Of a stretch of DNA of 18,933 nucleotides, positions 1-7,266 are shown piece after piece; the stretch's first letter is position 1; every line of letters begins with the position of its first letter. The translations under genes were made by a program, and so were the position numbers. The DNA comes from Nitrospinota bacterium (lineage in GTDB: Bacteria; Nitrospinota; Nitrospinia; UBA9942; JAHJSF01), in contig JAHJSF010000126.1 in assembly GCA_018830405.1 (NCBI GenBank), forward strand, positions 1-18,933, in the 5' to 3' direction. The notes beneath the pieces are model-generated. The model had not been told where the DNA came from, made no database searches, and saw nothing but the letters and a program-made list of their open reading frames with translations.

Positions 1-1
1 C

Positions 2-157
2 TGGGGCTATGCCAAAACTAGGCTTTCCGGTTTCCGAGGCATGAGTAAAAAAACATTTCACTTGCATTTAAAAGAGTGTGAGTTTAGGTTTAATAACAGG
101 GGTGGTGATTTGTACTTTTTGATACTTAAAATCATCAGAAAGTGTCCTCTGTTCTAG
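2..157 (+). CDS. IS1595-family (ISXO2-like) transposase, C-terminal 51 residues only
   Basis: An open frame enters from the left edge and ends at TAG 155-157. The fragment starts WGYAKTRLSGFRG and continues through FHLHLKECEFRFNNR and DLYFLILKIIRK. From memory of the family, this is the characteristic C-terminal end of IS1595/ISXO2-like DDE transposases, where the HLKECEFRFNNR segment carries the final catalytic-domain residues. The stop lies inside the terminal inverted repeat, as is common in compact IS elements. No frameshift is visible in the part shown. The N-terminal zinc-binding region and most of the catalytic domain are outside the window, so whether the full gene is intact cannot be judged. 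Confidence 0.8.
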   Translation, partial: WGYAKTRLSGFRGMSKKTFHLHLKECEFRFNNRGGDLYFLILKIIRKCPLF

Positions 158-166
158 TCATGACCC
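142..166 (+). repeat. IS terminal inverted repeat, left-edge copy
   Basis: These 25 bases are the exact reverse complement of 18909-18933. They form the outer end of the IS1595-family element and include the transposase stop codon. Confidence 0.85.
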
Positions 167-216
167 ATAGTTAATTGCCTGTGCCATGAAGAACTGTCAG
201 TCAGGGAGGAATAAAG

Positions 217-909
217 ATGGGAAGACAGAATATTATTCTGGTTGAGGATGACCGTCATATATCTAAATTGGTGAAATACAATTTTGAAAAGGCCGGTTTT
301 AATTGCCTAATAACTGAAAGCGGGGAATCGGCTTTAGAGGCCTTAAGACACAAGTCGTTCGACCTAATTATCCTTGATATCATGCTCCCCGGCATGGACG
401 GGTTTGAAACCTGCAGAAATATTAAGCAGGATAAAAAGATATCATATATTCCAATCATAATAGTTACGGCCAAGGGGGAGGAGGTGGACAAGGTCGTCGG
501 CTTTGAGCTTGGAGCGGATGATTATGTCGTAAAACCCTTCAGCCCCAGAGAACTGATCCTAAGGGTAAAGGCGGTGTTGAAACGTGGCAAACATGATGAA
601 GAAGAGGGGGAAGATATATTAAGTATCGATAACATAGTCGTTGATATTCCGCGCCATAAGGTTACGGTTGATAAAAAGGAGATAACATTAACCAATATTG
701 AATTCAAACTCTTGGTGACTCTTATCAGGCGAAAGGGGCTGGTTCAATCGAGAGATATATTGCTGGAGGATGTTTGGGACATAGCCGCCGATATCACCAC
801 CCGCACCATTGATACCCATATCAAGAGGCTTAGGGAAAAATTGGGGAAAAGGGGGAAGTGTATCGAAACAGTCCGAGGTATCGGCTACCGGTGCAGTGAA
901 GGAGATTAA
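217..909 (+). CDS. phoB: Phosphate regulon response regulator PhoB (OmpR family)
   Basis: PhoB is the DNA-binding half of the PhoB-PhoR pair that turns on phosphate-scavenging genes when phosphate is scarce. The 230-residue protein has an N-terminal receiver domain (about residues 5-120) with acidic pocket D11/D12, phosphoacceptor D54 in LDIMLPGMDG, T84, and K107 in VKPF. A C-terminal OmpR-type winged-helix domain (about 130-228) ends in the typical THIKRLREKLG and TVRGIGYR motifs. GGGAGGA at 204-210 gives a good Shine-Dalgarno 6 nt before ATG. The gene stops 2 bp before phoR. The IS end lies only 50 bp upstream, so the native promoter may be displaced. The PhoB assignment over other OmpR-family members rests on the adjacent phoR-pst-phoU genes. 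Confidence 0.93.
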   Translation: MGRQNIILVEDDRHISKLVKYNFEKAGFNCLITESGESALEALRHKSFDLIILDIMLPGMDGFETCRNIKQDKKISYIPIIIVTAKGEEVDKVVGFELGADDYVVKPFSPRELILRVKAVLKRGKHDEEEGEDILSIDNIVVDIPRHKVTVDKKEITLTNIEFKLLVTLIRRKGLVQSRDILLEDVWDIAADITTRTIDTHIKRLREKLGKRGKCIETVRGIGYRCSEGD

Positions 910-911
910 GG

Positions 912-2684
912 TTGAAGACAAATATCCATAACAAAATTGCCGTTATTTTTATAACAATCACCGCCGCCATTCTTTTGGGGGTCTTTCTAAGCCTCAGCCA
1001 TAATCTGCAGGATTATACATACAACCGGATAAAAACCAATGTTACCAGGCAAATCAGGTTATCCAAATCATATATAGAGGATAACCCCTTAAACCGTATC
1101 AATTCCTACGATTCAGATTATATCGCCGATAAAATAGGAAAAGACCTAGACCTAAGGGTCACTATAATAGGCCTCGACGGAACTGTTTATGGCGACTCGG
1201 AGCTTGAGGGGAAAGAATTAATCAAGGTTGAAAATCACCTCTATCGGCCTGAGGTTCAGCAGGCCATTCAATCCGGTATTGGAGAAAGTAGGCGGTTCAG
1301 CACCACTATAAAAAAGGATTTTCTCTATATCGCCTCTCTGTTCAATAAGGGGGAGAAGAAAGGGATTATCCGTCTATCTATACCCCTTTCAGATATAGAA
1401 CATCTGTTGAACCGCCTGAGGTATACCCTCGCCACCTCCCTTTTAGCCGCCTTTATCCTATCCGCCCTGGTCAGTTATTCGGCCTCTTTATTTATCTCCC
1501 GCCCCATCAGAGAAATATCTCGGGCCGCCAAGGATATTGCCGATGGGGATTATTCAAAAAAGATATCACTCCGGTCGGAGGACGAGATAGGAGATTTGTC
1601 CTCTATCTTTAATCACATGGCCGGCCAGGTTAAATCACGCATCGGGGAGGTCAACGAAAGTAAGTCCCGCTTGGAGGCGGTATTGTTAAGCATGTTTGAA
1701 GGGGTCATGGTTGTTGATTCTAAAGGAAGTATCATATTAATCAATCAGCCCCTTAAAAATGTCCTCAAAATCGAGGAAGAACCATCAGGGAAAAGGCCGA
1801 TAGAGGCGATCCGCAATCTGCAAATACAGGAGATTGCCGACAATATTCTGCATACTAAGGAAGGGCTGATATCAGAGGAGATAACAATCCTCCTTCCGGT
1901 AGAAAAGACATTATTGGTCCATGCAACGCCGGTTAAAAAGGGGGGGAAGACGGAAGGGGCGGTTTTGGTTTTTCATGATGTAACAAACCTGAGAAGGCTT
2001 GAAAAGGTCAGGCAGGATTTTGTGGCCAATGTCTCCCATGAGCTAAGGACCCCTATTTCAAGTATCATCGGATATGCAGAAACCTTATTGGACGGGGCCT
2101 TAAGAGACGAAGAGAATGCTACCGATTTTCTTAATATTATCCTCACCGATTCCAACCGTTTAGCCACTTTAATAGATGATCTGCTAAGCCTAGCCAAAAT
2201 AGAATCCGGGAAAATCATGATGGAGAAGAGACCCTGTCAGCTCCTGCCGATAGCCGAGCAGGTTTTGGCCAGCCTTAAGGGGCACATAGAGGGGAAGGAA
2301 ATTAAAATCAAAATAGATATCCCTGAAAACATCCCAAGTGTCTCGGCCGATGAGACAAGGATAAAGCAGGTTTTGCTAAATCTTATCGACAATGCCGTAA
2401 AATATAATATTCAAGGAGGCAAGATATCTATATCGGCGGATGAAACAAATGATTCTGTTAAAGTAAATATCAGCGATACCGGTATCGGCATCCCCCGCAA
2501 AGACTTGCCCCGCCTGTTCGAGCGGTTTTACAGGGTAGACAAGGCCCGCTCCCGTGAATTGGGGGGAACAGGATTAGGTCTTTCGATTGTCAAACATATC
2601 ATCCACTCGCATAACGGCGAGGTATCGGTTCAAAGTGTAGAGGGGGAGGGGTCTACGTTCAGCTTCTCCCTCCCCAAGGCCTAA
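912..2684 (+). CDS. phoR: Phosphate regulon sensor histidine kinase PhoR
   Basis: PhoR is the inner-membrane kinase/phosphatase that controls PhoB. The 590-residue protein has a transmembrane segment near 8-28, an extracytoplasmic sensor region (about 30-168), a second transmembrane segment (about 170-195), a HAMP linker (about 193-247), a PAS domain (about 250-360), HisKA with phosphoacceptor H376 in VSHELRTP, and a HATPase domain with N-box N490/N494, DTGIGI at 522-527 and GGTGLGL at 551-557. The large periplasmic loop differs from E. coli PhoR, which lacks one, and resembles Bacillus-type and many non-gammaproteobacterial PhoR proteins. The start is TTG at 912, supported by AAGGAG at 899-904 in the phoB 3' end; no nearby ATG fits. 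The 2-bp gap to phoB implies co-transcription and probably coupled translation. Confidence 0.92.
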   Translation: MKTNIHNKIAVIFITITAAILLGVFLSLSHNLQDYTYNRIKTNVTRQIRLSKSYIEDNPLNRINSYDSDYIADKIGKDLDLRVTIIGLDGTVYGDSELEGKELIKVENHLYRPEVQQAIQSGIGESRRFSTTIKKDFLYIASLFNKGEKKGIIRLSIPLSDIEHLLNRLRYTLATSLLAAFILSALVSYSASLFISRPIREISRAAKDIADGDYSKKISLRSEDEIGDLSSIFNHMAGQVKSRIGEVNESKSRLEAVLLSMFEGVMVVDSKGSIILINQPLKNVLKIEEEPSGKRPIEAIRNLQIQEIADNILHTKEGLISEEITILLPVEKTLLVHATPVKKGGKTEGAVLVFHDVTNLRRLEKVRQDFVANVSHELRTPISSIIGYAETLLDGALRDEENATDFLNIILTDSNRLATLIDDLLSLAKIESGKIMMEKRPCQLLPIAEQVLASLKGHIEGKEIKIKIDIPENIPSVSADETRIKQVLLNLIDNAVKYNIQGGKISISADETNDSVKVNISDTGIGIPRKDLPRLFERFYRVDKARSRELGGTGLGLSIVKHIIHSHNGEVSVQSVEGEGSTFSFSLPKA

Positions 2685-2721
2685 TAAAAAGTCGCAACAT
2701 CTCAAATCAAAATTTGCCGAT

Positions 2722-2739
2722 TTGTCACCTGACTGTCAT
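2722..2739 (+). promoter_or_regulatory. Pho box 1 (PhoB binding site) downstream of phoR
   Basis: TTGTCAC at 2722-2728 and CTGTCAT at 2733-2739 are two 7-bp direct repeats separated by 4 bp. This is the canonical PhoB site architecture with 11-bp periodicity. The site lies 233 bp before the pstS ATG. Possible -10 elements downstream are TTAATA at 2746-2751 (close) and TATACT at 2761-2766 (far); neither has the ideal spacing of about 10 bp. If active, it would give a pstS leader of roughly 200 nt. Confidence 0.6.
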
Positions 2740-2917
2740 CTCTCCTTAATACCCCCTCTATATACTTTTTCTTGAAAGGATAAAAACAGAGAAAGGGGGT
2801 GAAGCGTATTTTGAATTTGAAAGTAGCAGGAAGATATTAAAAACATCTTTTAGATTACCTATTGTTTAAATTCTGTCCTAGGTTGGCGGAATATTAATTT
2901 ACACGGAAGTATCCTGT

Positions 2918-2935
2918 TTGTCACAAAGTTGTCAC
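2918..2935 (+). promoter_or_regulatory. Pho box 2, perfect TTGTCAC direct repeat upstream of pstS
   Basis: TTGTCAC at 2918-2924 is repeated exactly at 2929-2935 with a 4-bp AAAG spacer, giving the 11-bp periodicity of a PhoB site. A weak -10 (TAGCAT, 2946-2951) lies 10 bp after the box, the expected spacing when PhoB replaces the -35 element. The transcript would then start near the Shine-Dalgarno at 2958, leaving a very short leader. The upstream TTG that could extend the pstS frame is itself the first three bases of this box, which argues against that longer start. Confidence 0.7.
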
Positions 2936-2957
2936 ATTGAAATAGTAGCATGGTTCG

Positions 2958-2967
2958 AAAGGAGAAG
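2958..2967 (+). promoter_or_regulatory. Shine-Dalgarno that fixes the pstS start
   Basis: AAAGGAGAAG lies with its GGAG core 7 nt before ATG 2972. It selects this ATG over the in-frame TTG at 2918 and places the signal peptide at the N-terminus. Confidence 0.75.
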
Positions 2968-2971
2968 AATT

Positions 2972-3835
2972 ATGAAGAGGCATATTATAAAGTTGGTTTT
3001 GGTATTAACTATTTTGGGTTTTACCGCAACAAATATATTCGCTCAGGAAATGATTCAGATTAAGGGTTCAGATACCCTGATTAATCTTGTTCAGAAGTTA
3101 TCTGAGGTATATATGGAGAAACATCCTGGCGAATATATCGCAATAACCGGAGGGGGTTCAGGAACCGGCATTGCCGCCCTGATCAACGGCCAGTGCGATA
3201 TTGCCAACGCCTCTCGGGACATCAAGGAAAAAGAAGTCGCCCAAGCCAGGGAAAGGAATGTTGACCCGAAGAGCGTAGTCATCGCCATAGACGGACTGAG
3301 TGTAATCGTCAACAAAAGCAATAAAACGGATAAGCTGACGGTAGGCCAGATTGGACAGATCTTTCGTGGTGAGATTAGAAACTGGAAAGATGTCGGCGGA
3401 CAGGACAGCCCCATTACCCTTTATGGAAGACAATCAAATTCGGGGACATATATTTTCTTCATGGAAGAGGTTTTGAAGGGGGATTACTCTAACAAGATGA
3501 ACCACATGAATGGCAATGCCCAGATTGTCGAAGGGGTTAAGCATGACGCCACCGGTATCGGCTATGTTGGGGTAGGCTATGTAAAAGAGGTTAAAGGGAT
3601 CAATATTTTAAAGGTTGCCTCTGCCCCTAATGGATACTACTCCAGTCCTCTGAATACCCAAGATGTTAAAAGCGGTAAGTATCCTATCTCCCGCACCCTT
3701 AATCAGTATGTCAATGGTTCGCCCAAAGGGAAGGTTAAGGCCTTCATTGATTTTGAATTGAGTGCCGAGGGACAAAAGATTGTTGAGGAAGAAGGATTTT
3801 TCCCGGTTTCCAATATAGAGTTGCATTCAAAATGA
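2972..3835 (+). CDS. pstS: Phosphate-binding periplasmic protein PstS
   Basis: PstS captures inorganic phosphate in the periplasm and delivers it to the PstCA channel. From ATG 2972 the protein has 287 residues. It begins with a signal peptide: basic MKRH, then a hydrophobic core, with cleavage probably near the A/Q of IFAQE. The mature protein starts with the family motif IQIKGSDT and continues with GGGSGTG and SNSGTYIFF, which contribute phosphate-binding Ser/Thr/Asp residues. It is shorter than E. coli PstS and resembles the compact form found in many non-gammaproteobacteria. An in-frame TTG at 2918 would add 18 residues with no signal-peptide character and would lie inside the Pho box, so it was not chosen. 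The last four residues (LHSK) and the stop lie inside an interspersed repeat. Confidence 0.92.
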   Translation: MKRHIIKLVLVLTILGFTATNIFAQEMIQIKGSDTLINLVQKLSEVYMEKHPGEYIAITGGGSGTGIAALINGQCDIANASRDIKEKEVAQARERNVDPKSVVIAIDGLSVIVNKSNKTDKLTVGQIGQIFRGEIRNWKDVGGQDSPITLYGRQSNSGTYIFFMEEVLKGDYSNKMNHMNGNAQIVEGVKHDATGIGYVGVGYVKEVKGINILKVASAPNGYYSSPLNTQDVKSGKYPISRTLNQYVNGSPKGKVKAFIDFELSAEGQKIVEEEGFFPVSNIELHSK

Positions 3836-3883
3836 TAACAACCCCCTTATTCCCCCTTAACAAAGGGGGATAGGGGGTTGTAA
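3818..3883 (+). repeat. Interspersed repeat, copy 1 (short form)
   Basis: This segment closely matches 17614-17676. It starts GAGTTGCATTCAAAATGA and includes the C/G-rich hairpin, with small differences (TTATT against TAT in the left arm). Its first 18 bases encode the last residues and stop of PstS. Compared with copy 2 it lacks the second hairpin. A CAGTTAG motif after the hairpin (3885-3891) also occurs near the right end of copy 2, so copy 1 could be an internally deleted version. Confidence 0.8.
3839..3880 (+). terminator. Strong pstS-pstC intergenic hairpin (partial terminator or RNA-stabilising stem)
   Basis: CAACCCCC at the left and GGGGGTTG at the right form the outer stem. CCCCCTT (3852-3858) and AAGGGGG (3863-3869) form the inner stem around loop AACA. 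No U-run follows, so it is unlikely to be a full intrinsic terminator. A stable stem just after the binding-protein gene usually protects the upstream mRNA and lowers downstream expression, which would suit a need for more PstS than PstC. Confidence 0.65.
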
Positions 3884-3912
3884 CCAGTTAGAATAAGAGG
3901 AGCCTGTAGAAG

Positions 3913-4791
3913 ATGAAAAACCTAAAAGAAAGGTCTATCCACGGGCTCTTTTTATTAAACGGAATCTTTGTGGTAACCGTCCTGCTGGGAATATTTTTCC
4001 TATTGGTTTTTACTGCGATTCCCGCCTTCAGGGAAATCAAACTTACCGAATTTCTTTTCTCCGCAGACTGGAACCCCACCTCTTACTATAAAGCCTCTTA
4101 CGGGATAGTTGCCATGATAGTTAGCACCTTTATGGTAACAATAGGGGCGCTGATAATAGCTGTCCCGATAGGGATAGGAACGGCGGCCTACCTGTCAGAT
4201 GTGGCCAGCCCGGGGGTAAGGGAGATTGCCAAACCTGTCATTGAGATATTGGCCGGGATACCTTCGGTTGTTATAGGATTTTTGGGTATTGTCCTGGTCG
4301 GCCCTTTTCTGGCCAAACTGTTTGGGCTAAACAACGGTTTGAACGCTCTGAATGGAGCTATTCTATTGGCTGTTATGGCCCTTCCGACCATTATAAGCCT
4401 GTCGGAGGATGCCCTTAAGAGTGTTCCGACAACATATCAGCAGGCCTCACTCGCTTTAGGGGCCTCCCATTGGCAGACGCTTATCAGGATCAAAATTCCG
4501 GCCGCCTTGTCTGGCATATTGGCCGCAGTAATGCTCGGTATGGGAAGGGCTATAGGGGAGACAATGACCGTCCTCATGGCCACAGGATGCGCCCCGGCCA
4601 TGCCGGGAAGTTTTTTTGATTCGGTTCGGACCATGACCTCAACCATCGCCATTGAGTTAGGAGAGGTTCCCTATAACACCACCCACTATTACGCCCTTTT
4701 CGGCATTGCCTTAACCCTGTTTATAATCACCTTCTCCATAAACATGGTCTCCGATATTATCCTGCATAAACAGCAAAGGCTGACCAAATGA
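3913..4791 (+). CDS. pstC: Phosphate ABC transporter permease PstC
   Basis: PstC is one of two inner-membrane subunits forming the phosphate translocation channel. The 292-residue protein shows about six hydrophobic segments, beginning near residues 14-36 and ending near 265-285. The conserved cytoplasmic EAA loop reads ALKSVPTTYQQASLALGASH (about residues 163-182), the surface that contacts PstB. Further family motifs are IPSVVIGFLG and GRAIGETMTV. Length is typical. AAGAGGA upstream at about 3896-3902 serves as the ribosome binding site. The gene follows the intergenic hairpin and overlaps pstA by 4 bp (ATGA), indicating translational coupling. Confidence 0.93.
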   Translation: MKNLKERSIHGLFLLNGIFVVTVLLGIFFLLVFTAIPAFREIKLTEFLFSADWNPTSYYKASYGIVAMIVSTFMVTIGALIIAVPIGIGTAAYLSDVASPGVREIAKPVIEILAGIPSVVIGFLGIVLVGPFLAKLFGLNNGLNALNGAILLAVMALPTIISLSEDALKSVPTTYQQASLALGASHWQTLIRIKIPAALSGILAAVMLGMGRAIGETMTVLMATGCAPAMPGSFFDSVRTMTSTIAIELGEVPYNTTHYYALFGIALTLFIITFSINMVSDIILHKQQRLTK

Positions 4792-5642
4792 ATAAGAAAA
4801 AGGTAACAGAGTTTATCGGTTTTGCCCTGCTAAGGTTATCTATAGCCATGGTAGGCCTGATACTGATAATCATCCTCTACGATATTATCAGCCGGGGGGC
4901 CGGAAAAATATCCTGGGAATTCCTTACCACCATGCCCAAAAACGGGATGACCGAGGGGGGGATACTTCCGGCGATTGTCGGGACATTTATAGTTACGGTC
5001 ATTACGGCCATTCTGGCAGTCCCCCTCGGTATGGGGTGTGCCATCTACCTAAATGAATATGCCAAAGATAATCTGATAACAAGGATTATCAGAATGTCTA
5101 TCCGCAACCTCTCCGGCGTCCCCTCAATAGTCTATGGCCTGTTTGGGGTAATCCTTTTTGTTCAATTGATGCATCTGGGAACCTCTATCCTCTCATCAGG
5201 CCTGACCTTGGGACTTATGACCTTGCCCTGGACAATTACCGCCAGCGAAGAGGCCTTAAAGAATGTCCCAAATTCATACCGGGAAGGGGCGTTGGCCCTG
5301 GGAGCCTCAAAATGGCAGACCATTAGCACCAATGTCCTCCCCTATGCGGTTCCCGGCATGCTCACCGGAACCATCCTGGGGCTGGCCAGGGCGGCCGGCG
5401 AGACCGCCCCGATACTCTTCACCGGAGCGGCCTTTTATTTGCCATTCCTGCCAAAATCTCTTTCCAGCCAGTTTATGGCCTTGCCGTATCACCTCTATAT
5501 AATGTCAACCCAGCACCATGCCATAGATAAGGTCCGCCCTATTGCCTACGCAACGGCCCTTGTCCTGATAGTCCTGGTCTTTACCATAAACCTGTCCGCT
5601 ATCGCCCTCAGATACCGGTTGAGAAAACGGAGAATGGAATAG
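4788..5642 (+). CDS. pstA: Phosphate ABC transporter permease PstA
   Basis: PstA pairs with PstC to form the transmembrane pore of the high-affinity phosphate importer. The 284-residue protein has about six hydrophobic spans. Its EAA loop contains [20 protein letters not shown] (about residues 152-171), followed by KWQTI. It also has the [11 protein letters not shown] segment and [19 protein letters not shown], both diagnostic for PstA. The start ATG overlaps the pstC stop in ATGA. The next gene, pstB, begins 4 bp after the stop, so pstCAB form a tight translational block. Confidence 0.93.
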   Translation: MNKKKVTEFIGFALLRLSIAMVGLILIIILYDIISRGAGKISWEFLTTMPKNGMTEGGILPAIVGTFIVTVITAILAVPLGMGCAIYLNEYAKDNLITRIIRMSIRNLSGVPSIVYGLFGVILFVQLMHLGTSILSSGLTLGLMTLPWTITASEEALKNVPNSYREGALALGASKWQTISTNVLPYAVPGMLTGTILGLARAAGETAPILFTGAAFYLPFLPKSLSSQFMALPYHLYIMSTQHHAIDKVRPIAYATALVLIVLVFTINLSAIALRYRLRKRRME

Positions 5643-5646
5643 AAAA

Positions 5647-6402
5647 ATGAATATCAAGATAAAATCGGAAAACTTCAGCTTCTACTACGATGAGGTCAAG
5701 GCCCTTAAAAATGTCTCCATGGATATAATTAAAAATAAGGTTATCGGGATCATCGGCCCCTCAGGTTGCGGCAAATCTACCTTTCTCCGCAGCATAAACC
5801 GGATGAATGATTTAATACAAGGGGCAAGATGCGAGGGGACCCTGATGATAGACGGGAAGGACATCTACGCCCCTGATATAGACGTTGTCCGGATCAGAAG
5901 GCAGATAGGGATGGTCTTCCAAAAATCAAATCCTTTCCCCAAATCAATATTTGATAATGTGGCCTATGGCCTTAGAATAAACGGGGTAAAGGATAAAGAC
6001 TATATACATCATAAGGTGGAGAAGAGCCTGAAGGATGCCGCCTTATGGAGCGAGGTGGAAAATAGGCTCTCTAAGAGCGCCTTCGACCTGTCGGGGGGGC
6101 AGCAGCAGAGACTCTGTATCGCCAGGGCGCTGGCGGTTGAGCCGGAGGTATTGCTCATGGATGAACCGGCCTCCGCCCTCGACCCCTCGTCTACCCTGAA
6201 GATAGAAGAGCTTATTCAGGAACTTAAAAAGAAATATACGATTATAATTGTTACCCACAATATGCAGCAGGCGGCCCGCATCTCCGACTATACAGCCTTC
6301 TTTATGACAGGGGAATTATTGGAGTATGATATTACAAGTAAGATTTTCACCAAACCGTCTAAAAAGATAACGGAAGATTATATAACCGGAAGATTCGGAT
6401 AA
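5647..6402 (+). CDS. pstB: Phosphate ABC transporter ATP-binding protein PstB
   Basis: PstB hydrolyses ATP to drive phosphate import through PstCA and takes part in signalling to PhoU and PhoR. In 251 residues the complete ABC set is visible: Walker [10 protein letters not shown] (37-45), Q-loop Q92 in VFQKSNPFP, signature LSGGQQQ (148-154), Walker B LLMDE with D172/E173, D-loop SALDP, and H-loop H204 in VTHNMQQA. The [18 protein letters not shown] stretch is particularly typical of PstB. The ribosome binding site (GGAG) lies in the end of pstA. The 18-bp gap to phoU keeps both in one operon. Confidence 0.95.
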   Translation: MNIKIKSENFSFYYDEVKALKNVSMDIIKNKVIGIIGPSGCGKSTFLRSINRMNDLIQGARCEGTLMIDGKDIYAPDIDVVRIRRQIGMVFQKSNPFPKSIFDNVAYGLRINGVKDKDYIHHKVEKSLKDAALWSEVENRLSKSAFDLSGGQQQRLCIARALAVEPEVLLMDEPASALDPSSTLKIEELIQELKKKYTIIIVTHNMQQAARISDYTAFFMTGELLEYDITSKIFTKPSKKITEDYITGRFG

Positions 6403-6420
6403 CAGAAAAGGGGGTTACTT

Positions 6421-7107
6421 ATGAGAAGGCACTTCGACGAAGATTTGAAGGGATTGAATATGGATATCATAAAAATGGCCACCCTTGCGGAAGAGGCTAT
6501 TTTCAAATCTATAGAGGCCCTGAAAAACAGGGACAGGGGATTGGCAGAATCCGTTGTGCTGGGGGATGCCAAGATTAACGATTTGGAGCTGCTGATCGAG
6601 GAAAAGATTATCGACCTTCTGGCCTTAAGACAACCACTGGCCCGAGATCTGAGATTCTTAACCACCGGTATGAAAATAAATGCCGAACTGGAAAGAATAG
6701 CCGACCTCGCTTCAAACATAGCCCGAATGGTTATAGAGCTCGTGGATAAACCGATATTAAAGCCCCTTATCGATATCCCCAAATTAAGCGACGTGGCCAT
6801 TAAGATGGTCAAGGATAGTATCGATGCCTTTGTGGACAGTGATGAAAAATTGGCCAAAGAGGTCATGCTCTATGATTCCAGGGCAAACGCCCTAAGGAAT
6901 TTGATCCAGGAAGAGCTTATCAATGATTATATGAGTAAGGACGCCTCAACCGTAACCAGGGGCATCCCCCTTCTTCTGATTACCCGCTCTTTAGAGAGGA
7001 TCTGCGATCATGCCACTAACATCGCTGAAAACGTGGTTTATATGATTAATGCTAAGGTCTTACGGCATAATTATCAATACCTCGAGAATGATGCCGACAA
7101 AGAGTAG
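6421..7107 (+). CDS. phoU: Phosphate signalling protein PhoU
   Basis: PhoU is a cytoplasmic, membrane-associated helical protein that relays the state of the Pst transporter to PhoR and represses the regulon when phosphate is ample. The 228-residue protein has the expected tandem repeat of two three-helix bundles. Each repeat carries the metal-cluster motif E-x3-D-x3-N: ELERIADLASNIA (E91, D95, N99) and SLERICDHATNIAENV (E192, D196, N200). Length is typical. AAGGGGG just upstream supplies a ribosome binding site. It is the last gene of the pst operon. A modest stem without a clear U-run follows at 7115-7134. Confidence 0.94.
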   Translation: MRRHFDEDLKGLNMDIIKMATLAEEAIFKSIEALKNRDRGLAESVVLGDAKINDLELLIEEKIIDLLALRQPLARDLRFLTTGMKINAELERIADLASNIARMVIELVDKPILKPLIDIPKLSDVAIKMVKDSIDAFVDSDEKLAKEVMLYDSRANALRNLIQEELINDYMSKDASTVTRGIPLLLITRSLERICDHATNIAENVVYMINAKVLRHNYQYLENDADKE

Positions 7108-7114
7108 CCCACAA

Positions 7115-7134
7115 AAACCTTAACGAGAAGGTTT
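7115..7134 (+). terminator. Weak stem-loop after phoU
   Basis: AAACCTT (7115-7121) and AAGGTTT (7128-7134) form a 7-bp stem around a 6-nt loop. It is followed by CAATCTTTCTCC, which is U-rich but interrupted. It may be a weak terminator of the pst-phoU transcript, so read-through into the copper genes remains possible. Confidence 0.4.
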
Positions 7135-7158
7135 CAATCTTTCTCCTCCACGCAAATC

Positions 7159-7176
7159 TTCTATCTACTGATAGAA
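7159..7176. promoter_or_regulatory. Inverted repeat TTCTATC-N4-GATAGAA in the phoU-copB gap
   Basis: A perfect 7-bp dyad with a TACT centre lies 91 bp before the copper ATPase start. It could be an operator or a short RNA stem. A -35-like ATGACA (7176-7181) overlaps its right arm, but I see no convincing -10 at the right distance. Confidence 0.35.
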
Positions 7177-7233
7177 TGACAGGGGTAGATACCAACATGA
7201 CCAATAGCAATTCCTTCGTGGGAAGTAGAAGGG

Positions 7234-7249
7234 GATAAACACGTTTATC
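7234..7249. promoter_or_regulatory. Candidate operator: 16-bp dyad GATAAAC-AC-GTTTATC upstream of copB
   Basis: Two perfect 7-bp arms flank a 2-bp centre. The dyad ends 5 bp before the GGGAGG Shine-Dalgarno (7255-7260) of the copper ATPase gene. Position and symmetry fit a repressor operator for a dimeric regulator, perhaps copper-responsive. No regulator gene is nearby. It does not match the CopY cop box, as it lacks TACA-N2-TGTA. Confidence 0.45.
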
Positions 7250-7266
7250 AATATGGGAGGAAGCAG

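Larger units (their letters stand above)
1..166 (+). mobile_element. Right end of an IS1595-family insertion sequence (truncated by window start)
   Basis: This stretch holds the 3' end of a transposase gene and the right terminal inverted repeat of its IS. The outer end, read inward from base 166, begins GGGTCATGAC; a GGG-initial end is usual for IS1595-family elements. The 25 bases at 142-166 recur as an exact reverse complement at 18909-18933. The IS boundary is therefore placed at 166, and its body extends left beyond the window. The outer edge lies 50 bp before the phoB start codon. IS1595 elements are known to make 8-bp target duplications; the partner copy of the 8 bases at 167-174 would be off the left edge, so this cannot be tested here. 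Confidence 0.8.

Noticed and set aside
2799-2840. A 13-residue leader peptide (GTG start) in the phoR-pstS gap
   Set aside because: The G-run abuts the start codon with no proper spacing, the composition shows no regulatory logic, and nothing downstream looks like an attenuator.
2918-2971. TTG-initiated N-terminal extension of PstS by 18 residues
   Set aside because: The TTG is part of the Pho box, there is no ribosome binding site, and the extension would bury the signal peptide.
3818-3883. CRISPR-like interpretation of the C/G-rich repeats
   Set aside because: There are only two widely separated copies, with no regular spacers and no cas genes.
6378-6866. A 162-codon frame antisense to phoU
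   Set aside because: It is complementary to a well-supported gene, with Ser/Leu/Ile-rich composition typical of antisense shadow frames and no family motif.
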